DNA of 50,570 nucleotides from Blakeslea trispora (Eukaryota; Mucoromycota; Mucoromycetes; Mucorales; Choanephoraceae): contig JAIWNE010000164.1 of NCBI GenBank assembly GCA_025331445.1, positions 1 to 50,570 on the forward strand, written 5' to 3'. The notes below the pieces were generated by a model. That model made no database searches, was not told the DNA's origin, and saw only the letters and a program-made list of their open reading frames with translations. Below are positions 1 through 11,087 of this stretch, in pieces. How positions within the stretch are numbered: position 1 is the stretch's first letter; each line of letters starts with the position of its first letter. The position numbers and the translations under genes are program-made.

Positions 1-1743
1 CATATTATTACATATATTTTGTTCTACTATTCTGCGGCTTCTTCTAAACGCCACCAAAGGAATAACCAGTTCGTCAGACTCCTAAACTTCTTCTGTCTCA
101 AGATCCAAAGGAAATTCCTCCTCGAACTAGTCGTCTTCTGCTGACTCTGTGTCTTCATCCAAGTTGTCCACCTCGTTGAAAATGGGAGGCTGCAAATCCA
201 ACCTATCAAATTGGACTTCTCTCAATGACTTTGGCAGGCCAACATAGATATTCGAAGCATATTTGCGCATCCACATAAACTCCGCCAAGTTTCAAAGAGT
301 GTTTTCTCTTGATCTTTCTCGTGAAAAAAACCTTATCTTAATAGCATTTCAAGTTCTTTTTTTAAAAAGTTAGTAAGATAATTTTGAGTTATAAAAAAAA
401 GGCATACCTTCGATAGTGTTTGTATGTACACCATCCTCTGAGACGAAGCCTTTGCTGTGAACCATATAGCGCCAATCATCGACGAAATTGTAACTGCGCC
501 AAAAGTCTGTATGAACAGTTGATCCTTGGTTTACATTTGCATCTATAACTACTCTAAGAGTGATGGCATCTCGACGCGGAACAGTCATCAGAAATATTCT
601 TCTTTCTTGTGTTCTCTAAACACCTTCGACACAATGACCCCGAAAATACTTATGCTTGGCAAACTTTGATTCATCTATCCTTACAATAATAGAGTTGCCA
701 TCTGTATCATAACCGCCTGAAAAATTAGAATATCAAAAAAGAGTTGCTAAAGAATGATAAAATACCTGCCAATCTTCTTGGAACTGTTAAAGCGCCATGA
801 TTCGGTTAAAGAAACTTCTAACACATTTACTTGATTGATATCAAGCTGGGGCTCCCCTTGATTTATCAATAGAATGTCTTGCAGCATGTACCTAATAGTT
901 AGACGAATAGTTTCGGGATCAAATCCGGTCAACAAAGAGATGGCTTGTCGGGAACGTTATACACAAGCCAGAGCAAGATGATTCGCCACTGATGTTGCAC
1001 TGGAATATTTCTACCATAGAATACCGTTTGGTGAAGGGCTGAGCGTGAAGACTTGTTACACTTGCAACTGTTTTTATGGCAACGCCAAACCCAACCGTAA
1101 CGCTGGTTCCAAACAAACTTCATGCGTTGGGGTTCGCTTACTAATACATCATCAACAACTTCCCCGTTATCATCTTCCCTACGGCCACCATGACAATAAA
1201 CTTGATCACTAAAGTTGTAAATGATGCGATGACGAACAAAAAATCTACTCAAAAGTTAGAACTATGTAGTTGTAATGTTAAATAAACTTACTCAACCATA
1301 TCAGTTTCGGTTTGCAAGTTATGCACAAGATCCTCATAGGGAAATGGTTTGATAATAGGGTGTCTTACAAATTGAATCACTTCAGGAAGCTCCTCAACAG
1401 GCAAGGGAACAGCGATTTCTCGTCCAGATAAGGTGACGTTTGGCTTTTCTTCTAACTGATCTTTGGTTAAGGCGCCATCGAGCTCAACCTTAGACATCTG
1501 GGAGCCCATTTCATGTTGGAAAACAAAACCAGGAGGCGACAAAAAAGAGGAAGGAAGACCATCACGAGTTACTCTAACAGGTCGACCAAGAGAACGAGCA
1601 TGAGTTTCAACAGAACCTAAATGTTTCGATCTTTCTTCAATCAAATTGGCTGGCAAAAATGACGTAGATATATCCTTGGACGACGAATATGAGATAAGAT
1701 CCATAAGCTCGGGACCAGAGATAGAGTCGCAAAAGTAGTTCAT
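1..1743 (-). pseudogene. IS1595/Merlin-like transposase, copy A (broken, runs off window edge)
   Basis: This is a decayed DDE transposase of the IS1595 (ISXO2-like) type, the group that includes eukaryotic Merlin elements. It starts at 1743 and reads leftwards through an acidic/serine-rich N-terminal exon (1743-1288), a cysteine-rich segment with CHKNSCKCNKSS (about 1250-770), and the catalytic part with IDESKF and the VHTNTIEG motif near 410. It is closely related to the copy at 12311-18322, which shows what is missing. The segment between the first catalytic motif and RTQERR has lost several residues. A second small deletion precedes SEDGVHTN. Two in-frame TAG codons lie in the acidic tail (complement of 127-129 and 82-84). 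The normal stop codon is not seen before the window edge. The family assignment is firm and the gene is clearly inactive. Confidence 0.85.
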
Positions 1744-2000
1744 TTAAAAAAATAAAATGTATCAAGAAAGAGATACGGAAAAGAGAAAAATCTCTCTTTA
1801 TACTATCTTTGAGAATGAGACTTTTAAAACGGCAGTCCCAAATTTTTATTAAGTTGTCATTTTTTGAGTAATTAGTAATCAATGTGACTTTTAATTTGTG
1901 ACTCATAAAAAAATTGTTGTGACATAATAACAATAAATTACGCCAGAAAGTCGTGGACATTATCATCGTATTCAAATAACAGTTGATGTCATGTTTAAAA
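1744..2000 (-). repeat. 5' non-coding arm of IS1595-like copy A
   Basis: Read on the minus strand, this stretch matches the sequence just upstream of the copy at 12311 (about 12025-12310). Shared blocks include AAACATGACATCA, TTATGTCACA, AAAAGTCACATTGAT and GGGACTGCC/GGACTGCC, ending in a pyrimidine-rich leader before the ATG. The homology shows that the element family includes roughly 280-300 bp of 5' sequence, probably promoter plus terminal region. No target duplication is visible because the other end lies outside the window. Confidence 0.6.
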
Positions 2001-2430
2001 ACTTCTCAAACGCTCTATCTTTGTTTTTCTCATTTCTTTTAAGCTTACTTCTAATTTGACATATTTAATCTTCTTATTTCCGTAAAGCAGTTGTTCTTTT
2101 TTTCTGATTAGAAGTCATTGTAACCAATAAATTATTTGCTTTTTTTCTGGGATGTTTTAAATTTTATAGTCCAAATCAAGAATGTAATACTTTTCACTTG
2201 AACCTTGGGTTTAATTGGTCCGTTATCATCTATTTGCTCCCTTTCTTGTGTAAATCAAATAGCTCTAATTTAGCTTAAGTGATCATCTTATGCCCTATGA
2301 CACATGTTTAGAATTTCTTTATCAATTTTATAAATAATTTTTTTTTGCAAAATATGGGAATCTGATGAGCGACCTTCTGGCTCACATTTTAAGGATTCAC
2401 CAGCTACAACATCAATACTAGAAAGTTGTA
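2001..2430. other. AT-rich stretch without a recognisable gene
   Basis: No open frame of credible length, RNA signature or repeat end was recognised here. It is a spacer between the 5' arm of the IS1595-like copy and the inverted repeat that starts near 2440. Confidence 0.4.
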
Positions 2431-2439
2431 GTTACATTT

Positions 2440-2600
2440 AGCTATCTTATAATTGTTTTTCGATCACGTCACTTTTACAGAATGTGGATTTTCTCGAAAA
2501 CTAGACTTTCCTAAAATGGTAGAGTTGTTTCACAATGATTTTAACACTCATGTTTATCATTGAAGCACAATAAATTTCCAGTGTGCACTAGCCCCCTAAA
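2440..2600 (-). repeat. Inverted repeat, left copy, carrying CAGTGTGCAC...GCCCCC
   Basis: The reverse complement closely matches 11088-11235. Shared features are the GGGGGC...GTGCACACT core, a run equivalent to GTGAAACAACTCT, and a CACGTG-like site. The core CAGTGTGCACTAGCCCCCT is at 2579-2597. The pair brackets the gene X locus that the 6.9-kb composite element later entered. It may be terminal repeats of an older element or two inverted copies of a short one. Confidence 0.55.
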
Positions 2601-3001
2601 ATCCGAATCTGTTACATATCAGATAAAGACCAGATGCCGAGGTTGCTCTTGAGCATGTAACGAGCTGTTATCATTTCCCTAAAATTGTCCTAATAACATC
2701 AATTGCCAATTTTTATAAGTAGATCCTTACTGCTTCAGAGATGGTCAAAGGAATTTGAGTTCTATTTATAGAAAGAGCATTATTGCTCCTATGATTTTCT
2801 AGCAAAATAAAACTTTAAGTAAAAACGCAGTCCTATAAACAGGGGTTCAGGTCAACGTTTACATTTGTTACAATTATTTTTGTCAGGTCAGGTCACGTGA
2901 TATAACAAATTTTTTCGAACAAACGCTATTGGGCTCCTCCTACTGAGAAAAAATCCTTAAAAAATTTTTCTACAATCCCTTCTTTTCATTATTAAAAAAC
3001 C

Positions 3002-3389
3002 ATGCTTGATTTCCAAATCGCTGACAAAATCACTTCCCATTCAACCCTCATCTGCGTCGAATCCTCTGGCACAATCTCTGCCAAGACAACAGTTCGCTGT
3101 TTCGACAGCGAAAAAGTCACAGTGAGGTCTTACGACCCGGACCTTATTTACTTCATGCTAGACCTGCAAAAAGATGAACCTATCCAAGTCATTGGTAAGT
3201 AAGAAGCTTTAATCCATTGAATTACCTTTACTCACCATTAAGCAAATAGGAAAAGATTCAGCTTATGTCAAGCTTAGTTCTAGAAACAAGCCTTACGCTT
3301 GTTTTGTGTGTACAGCACACCAAACAATCAATAGCAAGCAAGTTTTAGTGACCAAAAGAGAAATACCAAATAATTACGTTCTCTTCTTG
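3002..3389 (+). pseudogene. Gene X, copy 1, 5' part (orphan protein family)
   Basis: Exon 1 (3002 to about 3193) encodes about 64 residues starting MLDFQIADKITS and containing the conserved SAKTTVRCFDSEKVTVRSYD block. A GTAAGT intron follows, with an acceptor at AAATAG. Exon 2 resumes with GKDSAYVKLSSRNKPYACF and stops abruptly at CTCTTCTTG (3381-3389), where the 6.9-kb element is inserted. The same gene occurs at 24353 and 35741. Function is unknown. The many short beta-prone segments could fit an OB-like small barrel, but this is only a guess. It is clearly a disrupted gene. Confidence 0.75.
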
Positions 3390-3480
3390 GGATCTCTGGA
3401 CCTTTGTCAACAGCGGAGTTTAAAGTCCAAATTAGGAGGGTTTTGTTTGAAACTTCGACGGTCACGTGACTTGAGTAAAT
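3390..3480 (+). repeat. Left terminal inverted repeat of the 6.9-kb element
   Basis: This pairs with 10205-10294. Matching blocks are GGACCTTTGTCAACAGCGG, AGTTTAAAGTCCAAAT and the E-box palindrome GTCACGTGAC (3471-3480). The same terminal design recurs at both ends of the 2.2-kb elements. Confidence 0.75.
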
Positions 3481-3529
3481 TTAGTGTTTTGCTATATATT
3501 GCAATAAATTTATTGTATTTTGATGATTG

Positions 3530-3607
3530 TGTCGGCCCAGTAGGTGGAGCGTGGGATTAACACCAGCAATGTTGCTGGTTCGAATTATGGTGCATACTTT
3601 TTTTTTT
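3530..3607 (+). other. tRNA-like module with Pol III box A/B-like signals
   Basis: A box A-like sequence CGGCCCAGTAGGTGG (from 3533) and a box B-like GGTTCGAATTA (from 3577) are spaced as in tRNA genes. A run of ten T follows at 3598-3607, as in Pol III terminators. The acceptor and T stems pair poorly, so this is not a functional tRNA. It lies about 140 bp inside the left end of the 6.9-kb element, mirrored by a module the same distance from the right end. Confidence 0.5.
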
Positions 3608-3609
3608 AT

Positions 3610-4430
3610 TTATCAAAGGATGGTGATTTTTTGGAAAAAAAAGGGCATATGCATATACAAGACCGCGCCCTACTTTATGTTGTTACAGGACGTAAGTAGT
3701 ATTTTGCCAGTAACGAGTCAGAGTCAATGATACAACAGAACCAAAGAGAGGAACGATTGTTATGTAATGAGCACCACGTTGTTTAGGTAACGAACCTTAA
3801 GAAGAGATATAAGTGAAAAGAAAAGAAAAGTAAGTTAAATGAAATATATAAATGATACAATGATTAAGCGTATTAGCAGTTAATCAAGGGAAGTCTTAGT
3901 AATAGAAAGCCTGTCTATGCGGCAAGGTTAATGTCAAAGTATATAGTAAAGTTAGAGGGAGAAAAGAGCTTCCTGTTTATTTAATAAACTAATCGATATT
4001 TATATCTGTTCATCCTATTGATGACAGTCCTATCTAAAAGGATCTAAGTTAAGTAAATTTATGAGTCATTGCTAGTCTGATGGTGTTGTTAACCAATTGA
4101 ATAATATAATAATGGTGAAATACAAATAATGTTGGGGAAGATTGAAAAGTTTTCAGTGAGATAGATTGTTATAATAAGTTTGATCCGTTGAATAGATAGA
4201 TGTAAATGTGAGTTTTAAATGAGATTGGGGTAAGATAGATAAAAATAGTATAATAAGTATATTTAGAATAAGATAATGATAGATAATATGAGAGAAAATA
4301 AGACGAGAGAAGTATAATAAAGTAAAAGAAGTAAAATAATACTAAAGCATATAGTTATAAAGTGCTAAATTATTGTTCGTAACAATGTTTTTGGTAAGTT
4401 ATGCAGTTGTTACACTTTTATTTAAAAAAA
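3610..4430. other. AT-rich internal spacer of the 6.9-kb element
   Basis: No gene, RNA or clear repeat was recognised. The stretch is purine-rich on the plus strand and separates the left terminal region from the transposase gene. Confidence 0.4.
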
Positions 4431-4436
4431 TCTATT

Positions 4437-5982
4437 TTAATCACTATAATCACTATCAGATGAATGATCATCTGTTTCGCTATCTTCTTCTATTTCCTCT
4501 TCTGTTTCTTCTTCTGAATCTTCTGCATCGGCTTGATCGTTTGGATCTATACTACCAGAAAACTGAGTTAGAACAGGATTCAATTGGCTGTTTCTCCTGA
4601 ATGCAATCTCACTAAGACATTGCATTACACCATTCCACAGATCGCCATGATGTTTTCTACGCCAGATGAATTCAGCCAAGAGCCAAGGCACCATTTTTTT
4701 GTTACGAAGTCTTGGTACAATATTCATTTTAATTCCATTCCAGTTTCTTATCAAGTTAAATTAGAATTTAAAGCCTATACTAATAAAAAAGCTTACCTTC
4801 TATGGTGTTTGTGTGAACACCTTCTGTTGTAATGAAGCCTTCAGAATGGTTTACCGTTTGATGAGTAATGGTAATACCTGGAATCTGATCAATACCGTTA
4901 TAAGCTGCCCAGCAATCTGTTCTAACAATAGAACCTGGAAGAACGTGGTTTGCAATTATAGATGCCAAGGTATGGTGATCACGTCTTTCAACAGTAATCA
5001 TCAAACATCGACGTTGACCAGTAACTTCAACACCACCAACACGATGACCTCGATGGTATTTTCGTTTGCCAAACTTGGACTCATCTATTTCAACAATGAC
5101 GCCTGGACCACCTAAGTTATCATGTTAATAAACATTTGTTTTATCAAACATTACACTTACCGATTTTCACATCTCCCCAAGTCAGATCCTCGTGAATAAG
5201 CTCATACCAGTCGTTTAACGTGTTTCGAATGGCTTTGGGACTTACACGTAACATCTCTGACATTTCACCTCGTCTTACACGGTACAGCCAAAGAAAGATA
5301 ACTTGCAAGACCTTGCGATTATCAAGAGACCGGTTGAAGAAAAAAGAATCAGATGAACCGGCTTTCATAGACCCATTGCAGCATCTTTGACCAGTTACAC
5401 CATTAACAATGCCATTGCAGCGCCATACTAAACCGTTACTACCTGCTTCCGTATAGTACATTGATGATCCGCCAGGGCAAAGAAAGACCGCATCACTACC
5501 AAAAAAGCAATTTCTAGAACGCAAATACCTATAGAATAGCTTGGCAGTTTAAAATGGTATACAGTGTCATCACTTACGAGTTACAATTGTCCAAAATAAC
5601 GTTGATTTCGTCCCAGCTAGGTCGTTTGTAGACAACTTCTGGAGACCAATGTTGAGCTAATAAAAGAATTACTTAAAATAAAGTTTTATAGATAATTAAC
5701 CAACTTACCACTAATTCTTTCGGTTTCCTCAAAAGTGATAGACAGTTCCAAAGGTACAGGAGATGCTGATGATTCACTAAAAATAACATCATCATCTGAG
5801 ATATTGTCAGGAGAGGCTGATAAATCAATTACTTCAAACTGAAGCTCTTCATCATTTTCAAGGGTTTGCGAATCAATGGCGTTCATACTAGAATCAAAAA
5901 CAAGCTCTTGCATGCCGGGATTGGTAGAAGGTCTTGACACATCTCTCCGAGTAGTTCGTCTTAAGTTGAAGTGATTGTACAT
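4437..5982 (-). CDS. IS1595/Merlin-like transposase, copy C
   Basis: This predicted DDE transposase belongs to a lineage distinct from copies A and B. The start is the ATG at 5982 (MYNHFNLRRTT). Exons read leftwards: an acidic N-terminal exon (5982-5709), a short exon with SPEVVYKRPSWDE (about 5658-5580), a long exon with a helix-turn-helix-like EMLRVSPKAIRNTLNDW segment (about 5530-5162), a catalytic exon with VEIDESKFGKRKYHRGH, RTDCWAAY and HTNTIEG (about 5115-4800), and a last exon with a WLLAEFIWRRK block and a very acidic tail. The catalytic D, D and E all appear present. At the last intron the AG acceptor (about 4748) leaves the reading frame one base off, so this copy may be just broken. 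It is the best candidate for the enzyme that moved the surrounding 6.9-kb element. Confidence 0.75.
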
Positions 5983-6124
5983 ACCAATAATTAAAACAAA
6001 AAGTGAAGAAAAAGAGAAAAAAAATAAATCAAATAAAAAAGAACCTAAAAAGTTTTCAATTTATTATGTGACTAACAATACTGCGGCTTAGAGCCAGCAT
6101 AAGCCCCTCAGAATATAAAAAAAG

Positions 6125-6241
6125 AATAAAGTTCCCCGCGCTAACATTCCGCGCTAACATTTTGGCCCTTCAGTGACGTAGCTACATATTAGCCAATGAA
6201 AATAGCTCAAATTTGAAGCCCGAAAAAGAATGTTAGCGCGT
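6125..6241 (+). repeat. Terminal inverted repeat of Mutator-like element 2 (left)
   Basis: About 117 bp, the reverse complement of 9931-10046 with a few mismatches and a 1-base length difference in the C-run. It contains GCGCTAACATT direct repeats and an inverted copy at the inner edge. Confidence 0.8.
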
Positions 6242-6338
6242 CAGTAAAATTCATGCAAATAATCATTGAAAATCAAAAAAAAAAGGTTCATGCAAATAAT
6301 CCTTCATACGTAAATTGAGGCATAGAAATCATAAATTT

Positions 6339-9300
6339 TTATTCATACATAAGGGTATAGTCTATCAAGGAGAATCTTTTACAGTTGAAAGAATGGCCGA
6401 CAAAAGTACGTGGCCATCTTGGTCTTGATTTTGGCTTAATTTCAATGATATAAAAGTGGCTATTGTGCAGCTGTAAAAGGATCGGAAGGGTGGTAGAAGG
6501 AGAGGAGAAGTAAGGAACTAATGTAGTGCTTTGATTATCCGGCGTGTAACATGCAATGGCTCTACTGAATGTATCAGCAGCAATCTGAACCATTTCAGGA
6601 AACTGAAACCAATAATCCATTGAAATGGAATTAGCTTCACTCGCCAATTTTTCTTCAATGCTTTCGAAGGTACCAGAAAGGATATGGCTAGGATCTGGAG
6701 AGCTTCCAAACACAGACTTGTAGAATGACTCTTTTTGTCTTAGGAATGAAAGCATCTCGCTTTTGATCATCGCAAACTGGTCTTCATCATTGTTTATGGC
6801 ATAAGAGAGAGCTCTGTAGCCACAGTTGCCGTCAGGCTTGGGGTTGAAATACCCAGTTACCTGGCTCTTTGAGAGCCCCTTGGGCAAAGGATCACCAAGT
6901 TTAGCTAAGATGAAAGATTCAGTCCCAAGTTTGTTTCATAGATCGCAGTTAGTTACCTTTGGGCAGCTTGACTTCTTTTGTCTTTTCTGCTGCTTTAACC
7001 TTTGCTTCCTCTTTCTTTTCTTGGACAATCTTGTCCAATTCTCTCTCAAGAGCGATTTTTCTCTTGTTGTATTCTTTGGTCTCCCCTTGGTTGTACAGAG
7101 TACAGGAGGAGGAAGAATACTCTCGATCTGACGATTGTCAGCAAATTCTTCTACAAGCGCCTTCAACTTATCTTCAAGACAGGCCGTTTCTTGCTTGATT
7201 TGCAACTCCCTGGTTAGATTGTCAAGCAACTGAAGTTGTGCTTGAACATATCTAACTTCCAGATGCTGTTGCTCGGGTAGTTGTTGGCTGTCGCTTTCAG
7301 CAACACGATCAGCAATTGTTGCGACTATGAAATGTTAGAAATGAGATGCTGTCTAATACTTGTATGGAATTTTACCTCGACCGTTATGGTAAATAATATG
7401 CCAGCGTTGGTTGACTGCTGACAAAGGAATTGGTCCCTCATATGCTTCCAATTTATGTCTGCATGGCAGACGAAAAGCCTTACGCATGACGCACAAGCAT
7501 CTGCTGGTCACAGGATCAACATGCGAGACATGATCAGGATCCATTTTGCTAGCCAACGAATTGATTACTTCAAAGCGGATACGGTCGAAGGCGTAGCTGG
7601 TAATCCGTCCTCTCAAGCTCTGCATCTTGTCCTTTACTTCTTGGCTGCCATCATCTTTCAACACAGTCTCAAAAAGCGACTCACGAATTGTTTGTCGGTT
7701 GCGATACGCTTCCTACATTCATGGATTTAATGCTCACTCACAATTAGCACTGGTAGCCACATAGAACTTACACGACTTTCAACCCAATTGCGGATCTTCT
7801 TGGTGACTAAATCCAATGATCCGGACGACGTTTTGTTGTGTCATCTTATGCCACTGTGGGTGCTTTCGACACGGTTAGAGGTACGGTTGCCCATATGAAC
7901 ATAATTGTTCACATAACAACCGACCCAGTGCTTACGAAAAGCCATCATACTGTTCGTAATACAAAAAAAGTCAACCCCGTAATAGCAACATAATATTCTG
8001 TTCTGTGTTTGTTTTACCTGGTCAGATATTCAATCATATCTTTGCCTTTGTCTTTGCAAAGACCATCTTGAGACACAAAGGCATCGTACTCCAACTTCAT
8101 GCTTTTCAGCTCTTGCATGCTGTTGGTCTTGTAGGCAATTTCGTGGATAATTGACCGAAATTGCTTCTCCAACTGGTAACGAGCTGCATTGTCTGTGTGA
8201 AACAAGTTTTGAAGCTCTATCAGTAACAGTGGTGATTTCGTTTACTCGTCACATCGACATACCATGCTTTGCTTCTTTGGTCATGTTCTTTATCAGCCTC
8301 TTCATAAAGTTATGTACAATGTGTACATAGCAAAGAATGTGCTTCGACTCAGGAAACACAGTCTTGATGGCGTTCATCAAAGCTTGGTCTTTGTCAGTGA
8401 CAAAGTTGTTTGGCAAGCGATGAGAACTTGTTTCAAGAGGCCAAGTGATTGACCTCAATTGACGCATTGCCCACTCATACGACTCAGCAGTCTCATTTCG
8501 CATCCAACAGCCAGCAACATGAATGGTTGCAAGCTGTTTTGTTTTGGTCTCAGAAGCAGCTGTACCAGCTACTACAAAGTTCAACAATACCATGCGATGG
8601 CTGTTGGTTTTGTAGGTAGCATCAACTACTACACTTTCGTACAAGCGACGCAATTCTTCTCTGCCATGTCTGTGCATGAAGAAGACTGCGACTACTTTGT
8701 TTTCGCTGTCTGTCTTGACACGGACTTGGTGGCCAGTATGGTCCAAGTTGGAGATAAACTCTGGCATGTCAGCGAACATGTCACGACAGAAGCGTTGCTG
8801 AATGTTATGCAAGTCGCTAACGGTGATGCCATTATCACAGTCCCTCTCAACTAGCATCTATGAAGGTTACAAATACATTAATTTTAGTATTTAACAAGAC
8901 TGTGTATTTGTCTTAACAATTCAGAGGAGAGCATTGGTCTTATACAACTCAAACAAGACAAATTAACGTATAAATACGATGCTATAGTCATTGACTTTTA
9001 ACAACGATAGTTTATCTTTGCTCTTTATTTTGTATGCATTAGACATTTTACCAACCAATTATTCGTATCTCAAACACATCATCAAAAATGGTATCATTGA
9101 AACGATAGAGGATCGCACTAAAAAGATAGACATAAATAACTATTTGGCTTACCTTCAAGACAACACTAGGTGTCTCTCCTTTTCTCATCATGCTGCAGGC
9201 AAACTCAAAGTCTTCGGGAGCGAGCTTTCTGTAAACAGCATAGGTCGACAAGTCATTGTTCAGAGCATGGTTATGCTCAATAGTGACTTGTCGAACCTCC

Positions 9301-9872
9301 CAAGGATTTTCGACATCACGTACCTTACTGGCGTGGATACGCAAAGGACATTCCTTTCTGCCAGTCTTGTGAACCCTGGTGCTCTTTTGTTTAGCTAATA
9401 GAGTGTTTCCCGTTCAAATTTCAGTTCCTCTGCTAATTTCGCTATACTTTTTTGATAAAATCTTACTGTTGGCATCTTTTTCTGCCTCGTCTTTTTCTTC
9501 TTCGACTTCAGGCTTCATGGCTTTTCTGTAAACGCCACCATGTCTACATTGCAAAGTGATGAAGCGGTCTTTGGCGCTTTTGCCAGTAGTGATGGGGCAG
9601 TTAAACTGCTTGCCGATCTCCTGAGCTTTTTCCCTAAACTCTTCCATGCTCTTAAACTTGGCACCTACAAAAAATGTCTTGCGCAACTCCTCATTCATGT
9701 CGCGAGAAGACTCGTCGAAGTTGGGTTTATTTTGCTCAACAATGACTTCCTCACTAGAAGACAAGTAGTCTTCGCTATCGCAGCTATCCCAATCAAAAGA
9801 TTCGTCAGCTTGTCTAACTTGAGAGTTAGCAGCGGTGAGTTGAGAGTTGTTAAAGGTAGCTTGAGAGTTCAT
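6339..9872 (-). pseudogene. Mutator-like transposase with FAR1-type, MULE, SWIM-like and OTU-like domains
   Basis: The gene starts at the ATG at 9872 (MNSQATFNNSQ) and is spliced leftwards in about eight exons. Exon 1 (9872-9467) and exon 2 (9394-9153) form a FAR1/WRKY-GCM1-like DNA-binding region (CRHGGVYR, KECPLRI, EHNH). Exon 3 (8857-8273) is the MULE catalytic core (VVVDATYKTNSH, FVTDKDQALMNAI, CYVHI). The exon near 7960-7780 has GNRTSNRVESTHSG, and the next has a SWIM-like CLCVMRKAFRLPCRH. The C terminus (6887-6339) is OTU-like, with PDGNCGYRAL, DYWFQFPE and a late NSHFYII. Lesions are an in-frame TGA (complement of 7841-7843) right after the THSGIR segment and a frame change near 7070-7090 upstream of the OTU domain. 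Exon order matches the gene at 13030-16786. Confidence 0.85.
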
Positions 9873-9930
9873 TTTATAAAAAAAGTAGAAGGAGAAGTTT
9901 TTTTTGAAGCGCAAAAAAAAGTTTAATAAC

Positions 9931-10046
9931 ACGCGCTAACATTCGTTTTCGGGCTTCAAATTTGAGCTATTTTCATTGGCTAATATGTAGCTACGTCACT
10001 GAAGGGCCAAAATGTTAGCGTGGAATGTTAGCGCGGGAACTTTATT
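9931..10046 (-). repeat. Terminal inverted repeat of Mutator-like element 2 (right)
   Basis: Partner of 6125-6241. It ends GGAACTTTATT at 10046. Confidence 0.8.
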
Positions 10047-10082
10047 CCAAAAAATGGTGAAAAACTTCAAAAATTAAAGTTT

Positions 10083-10158
10083 AAAAAGACTTCTGCCGGA
10101 TTCGAACCAGCAGACTATCTCATCACAGTGAGGTGCTCTATTTACTGGGCTAACACAA
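10083..10158 (-). other. tRNA-like module near the right end of the 6.9-kb element
   Basis: On the minus strand this reads box A-like TTAGCCCAGTAAATAGAGC, then a hairpin resembling an anticodon arm, then a T arm GCTGGTTCGAATCCGGC that forms a five-pair stem with a seven-base loop, then a short T-run. The acceptor arms do not pair. The module starts about 140 bp from the right end, mirroring the module at 3530. Confidence 0.55.
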
Positions 10159-10204
10159 CTTCTAAAATTCATAAAAATTTTAAGCAAATAAAACCGACCA
10201 GCTA

Positions 10205-10294
10205 GAAGTAGATAGTCACGTGACCATCGGAGTTGCAATAAAACATTCCTTATTTGGACTTTAAACTCCGCTGTTGACAAAGGTCCTTTTAACC
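10205..10294 (-). repeat. Right terminal inverted repeat of the 6.9-kb element
   Basis: Partner of 3390-3480, ending with GACAAAGGTCCTTTTAACC. A CACGTG site lies at 10217-10222. Confidence 0.75.
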
Positions 10295-10540
10295 CTCTTC
10301 TTGCTTTACCGATACATACTAGAGAACAAGGTGGATAAACACCTTGTCAGCTTCGAGTGTGAAGAAAAGTTCTTCATGGTCAAAGACGAAAGCCGCGCTC
10401 ATATTCAGTCACTCCCACAGCAAAAACGACAACAGTAGCCTAATGAAGTTGCACAATAATTTTTTTCTCCTGCTTAAGTTCTTTCACTCGTTTCTATTAA
10501 TTTTCTTCTCCAAAATCAATGATTCTTTTAACTTTTAACT
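10295..10540 (+). pseudogene. Gene X, copy 1, 3' remnant
   Basis: Right after the duplicated CTCTTCTTG, the sequence resumes the gene X exon 2 frame (CTTTACCGATAC...; residues like YRYILENKVD and SFECEEKFF), matching 36125-36215. The homology breaks near 10390 and jumps to something like the glutamine-rich 3' end (AGCAAAAACGACAACAG). Intron 2 and most of exon 3 are therefore deleted. This is the downstream half of the gene split by the 6.9-kb element. Confidence 0.65.
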
Positions 10541-11087
10541 AATTACTCCTTTCTTCTTTTTCGTTTTAGAATGGAACATGCTCGTTATCCAAAAACTTCT
10601 ATCTCAAAGAAGTATAATCAGCACAAATGACCTTTCACAAAGGCGTTCTTAAAATCCGAATCGTAAAAGTTTGTATAGGCCCTTAATATTCACGTGACTT
10701 ACATAAATAAAAAAACTTTGGTTGTTTTATCATACAAAAGTCTTGTTTCGAAAATTTTGTCAGCTCAATGAGTAACGTATGCAATAATGAAAGACGGGGT
10801 TTTCAAATTCGCCCTTGAAACTTCACTTAAATGTGAATAAAGTTTTGAAGGGAAGAGAAAAGAAAATCATCAGCATAGTTAACCTTTTTTCTCTATTCAA
10901 ACTTTAGACTTTCGTGTGGTTGAACATTCTCCTATAAAACGGCTTTAATCACTCTCAATTGATTGATCTTTTGTTTTTTCTTCTGATTCTTAAATATCCG
11001 TCAAATTATTCTGAACTGCGCCAGCAAAAATATTGCCCTGATACAAAATTTTATCTGCTGTTTCTTTTTGAGCAATCTCAGTGGATC
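10541..11087. other. Spacer 3' of gene X copy 1, no gene recognised
   Basis: AT-rich DNA with a TCACGTGACT site at 10691-10700. No gene Y remnant could be recognised here, unlike the loci at 24.4-25.6 and 35.7-37.7 kb. Confidence 0.4.

Larger units (their letters stand above)
6125..10046 (-). mobile_element. Mutator-like element 2 (decayed), nested in the 6.9-kb element
   Basis: Terminal inverted repeats at 6125-6241 and 9931-10046 share AATAAAGTTCC, GCGCTAACATT and a long block around CAGTGACGTAGCTACATATT. The motif GCGCTAACATT recurs in each repeat, twice near the outer end and once inverted at the inner edge, a likely transposase-binding arrangement. One Mutator-like gene lies inside on the minus strand. 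I could not fix a target duplication; short A-runs flank both ends. Confidence 0.8.
3390..10294. mobile_element. 6.9-kb composite DNA transposon inserted in gene X
   Basis: The left end reads GG, then six unmatched bases, then GGACCTTTGTCAACAGCGG. The right end, reverse-complemented, reads GGTTAAAAGGACCTTTGTC. Similarity between the ends continues for about 90 bp to a GTCACGTGAC palindrome. The 9-bp sequence CTCTTCTTG flanks the element directly (3381-3389 and 10295-10303), and removing the element restores gene X as seen at 36120. Inside are an IS1595/Merlin-like transposase gene (4437-5982) and a Mutator-like element (6125-10046). A 9-bp duplication and GG ends would suit either superfamily. 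The IS1595-type gene is the likelier owner, because the Mutator-like element has its own terminal repeats. Confidence 0.75.

Noticed and set aside
8459..8854. 131-residue plus-strand open frame
   Set aside because: It is antisense to the Mutator-like catalytic exon, whose minus-strand motifs are clear.
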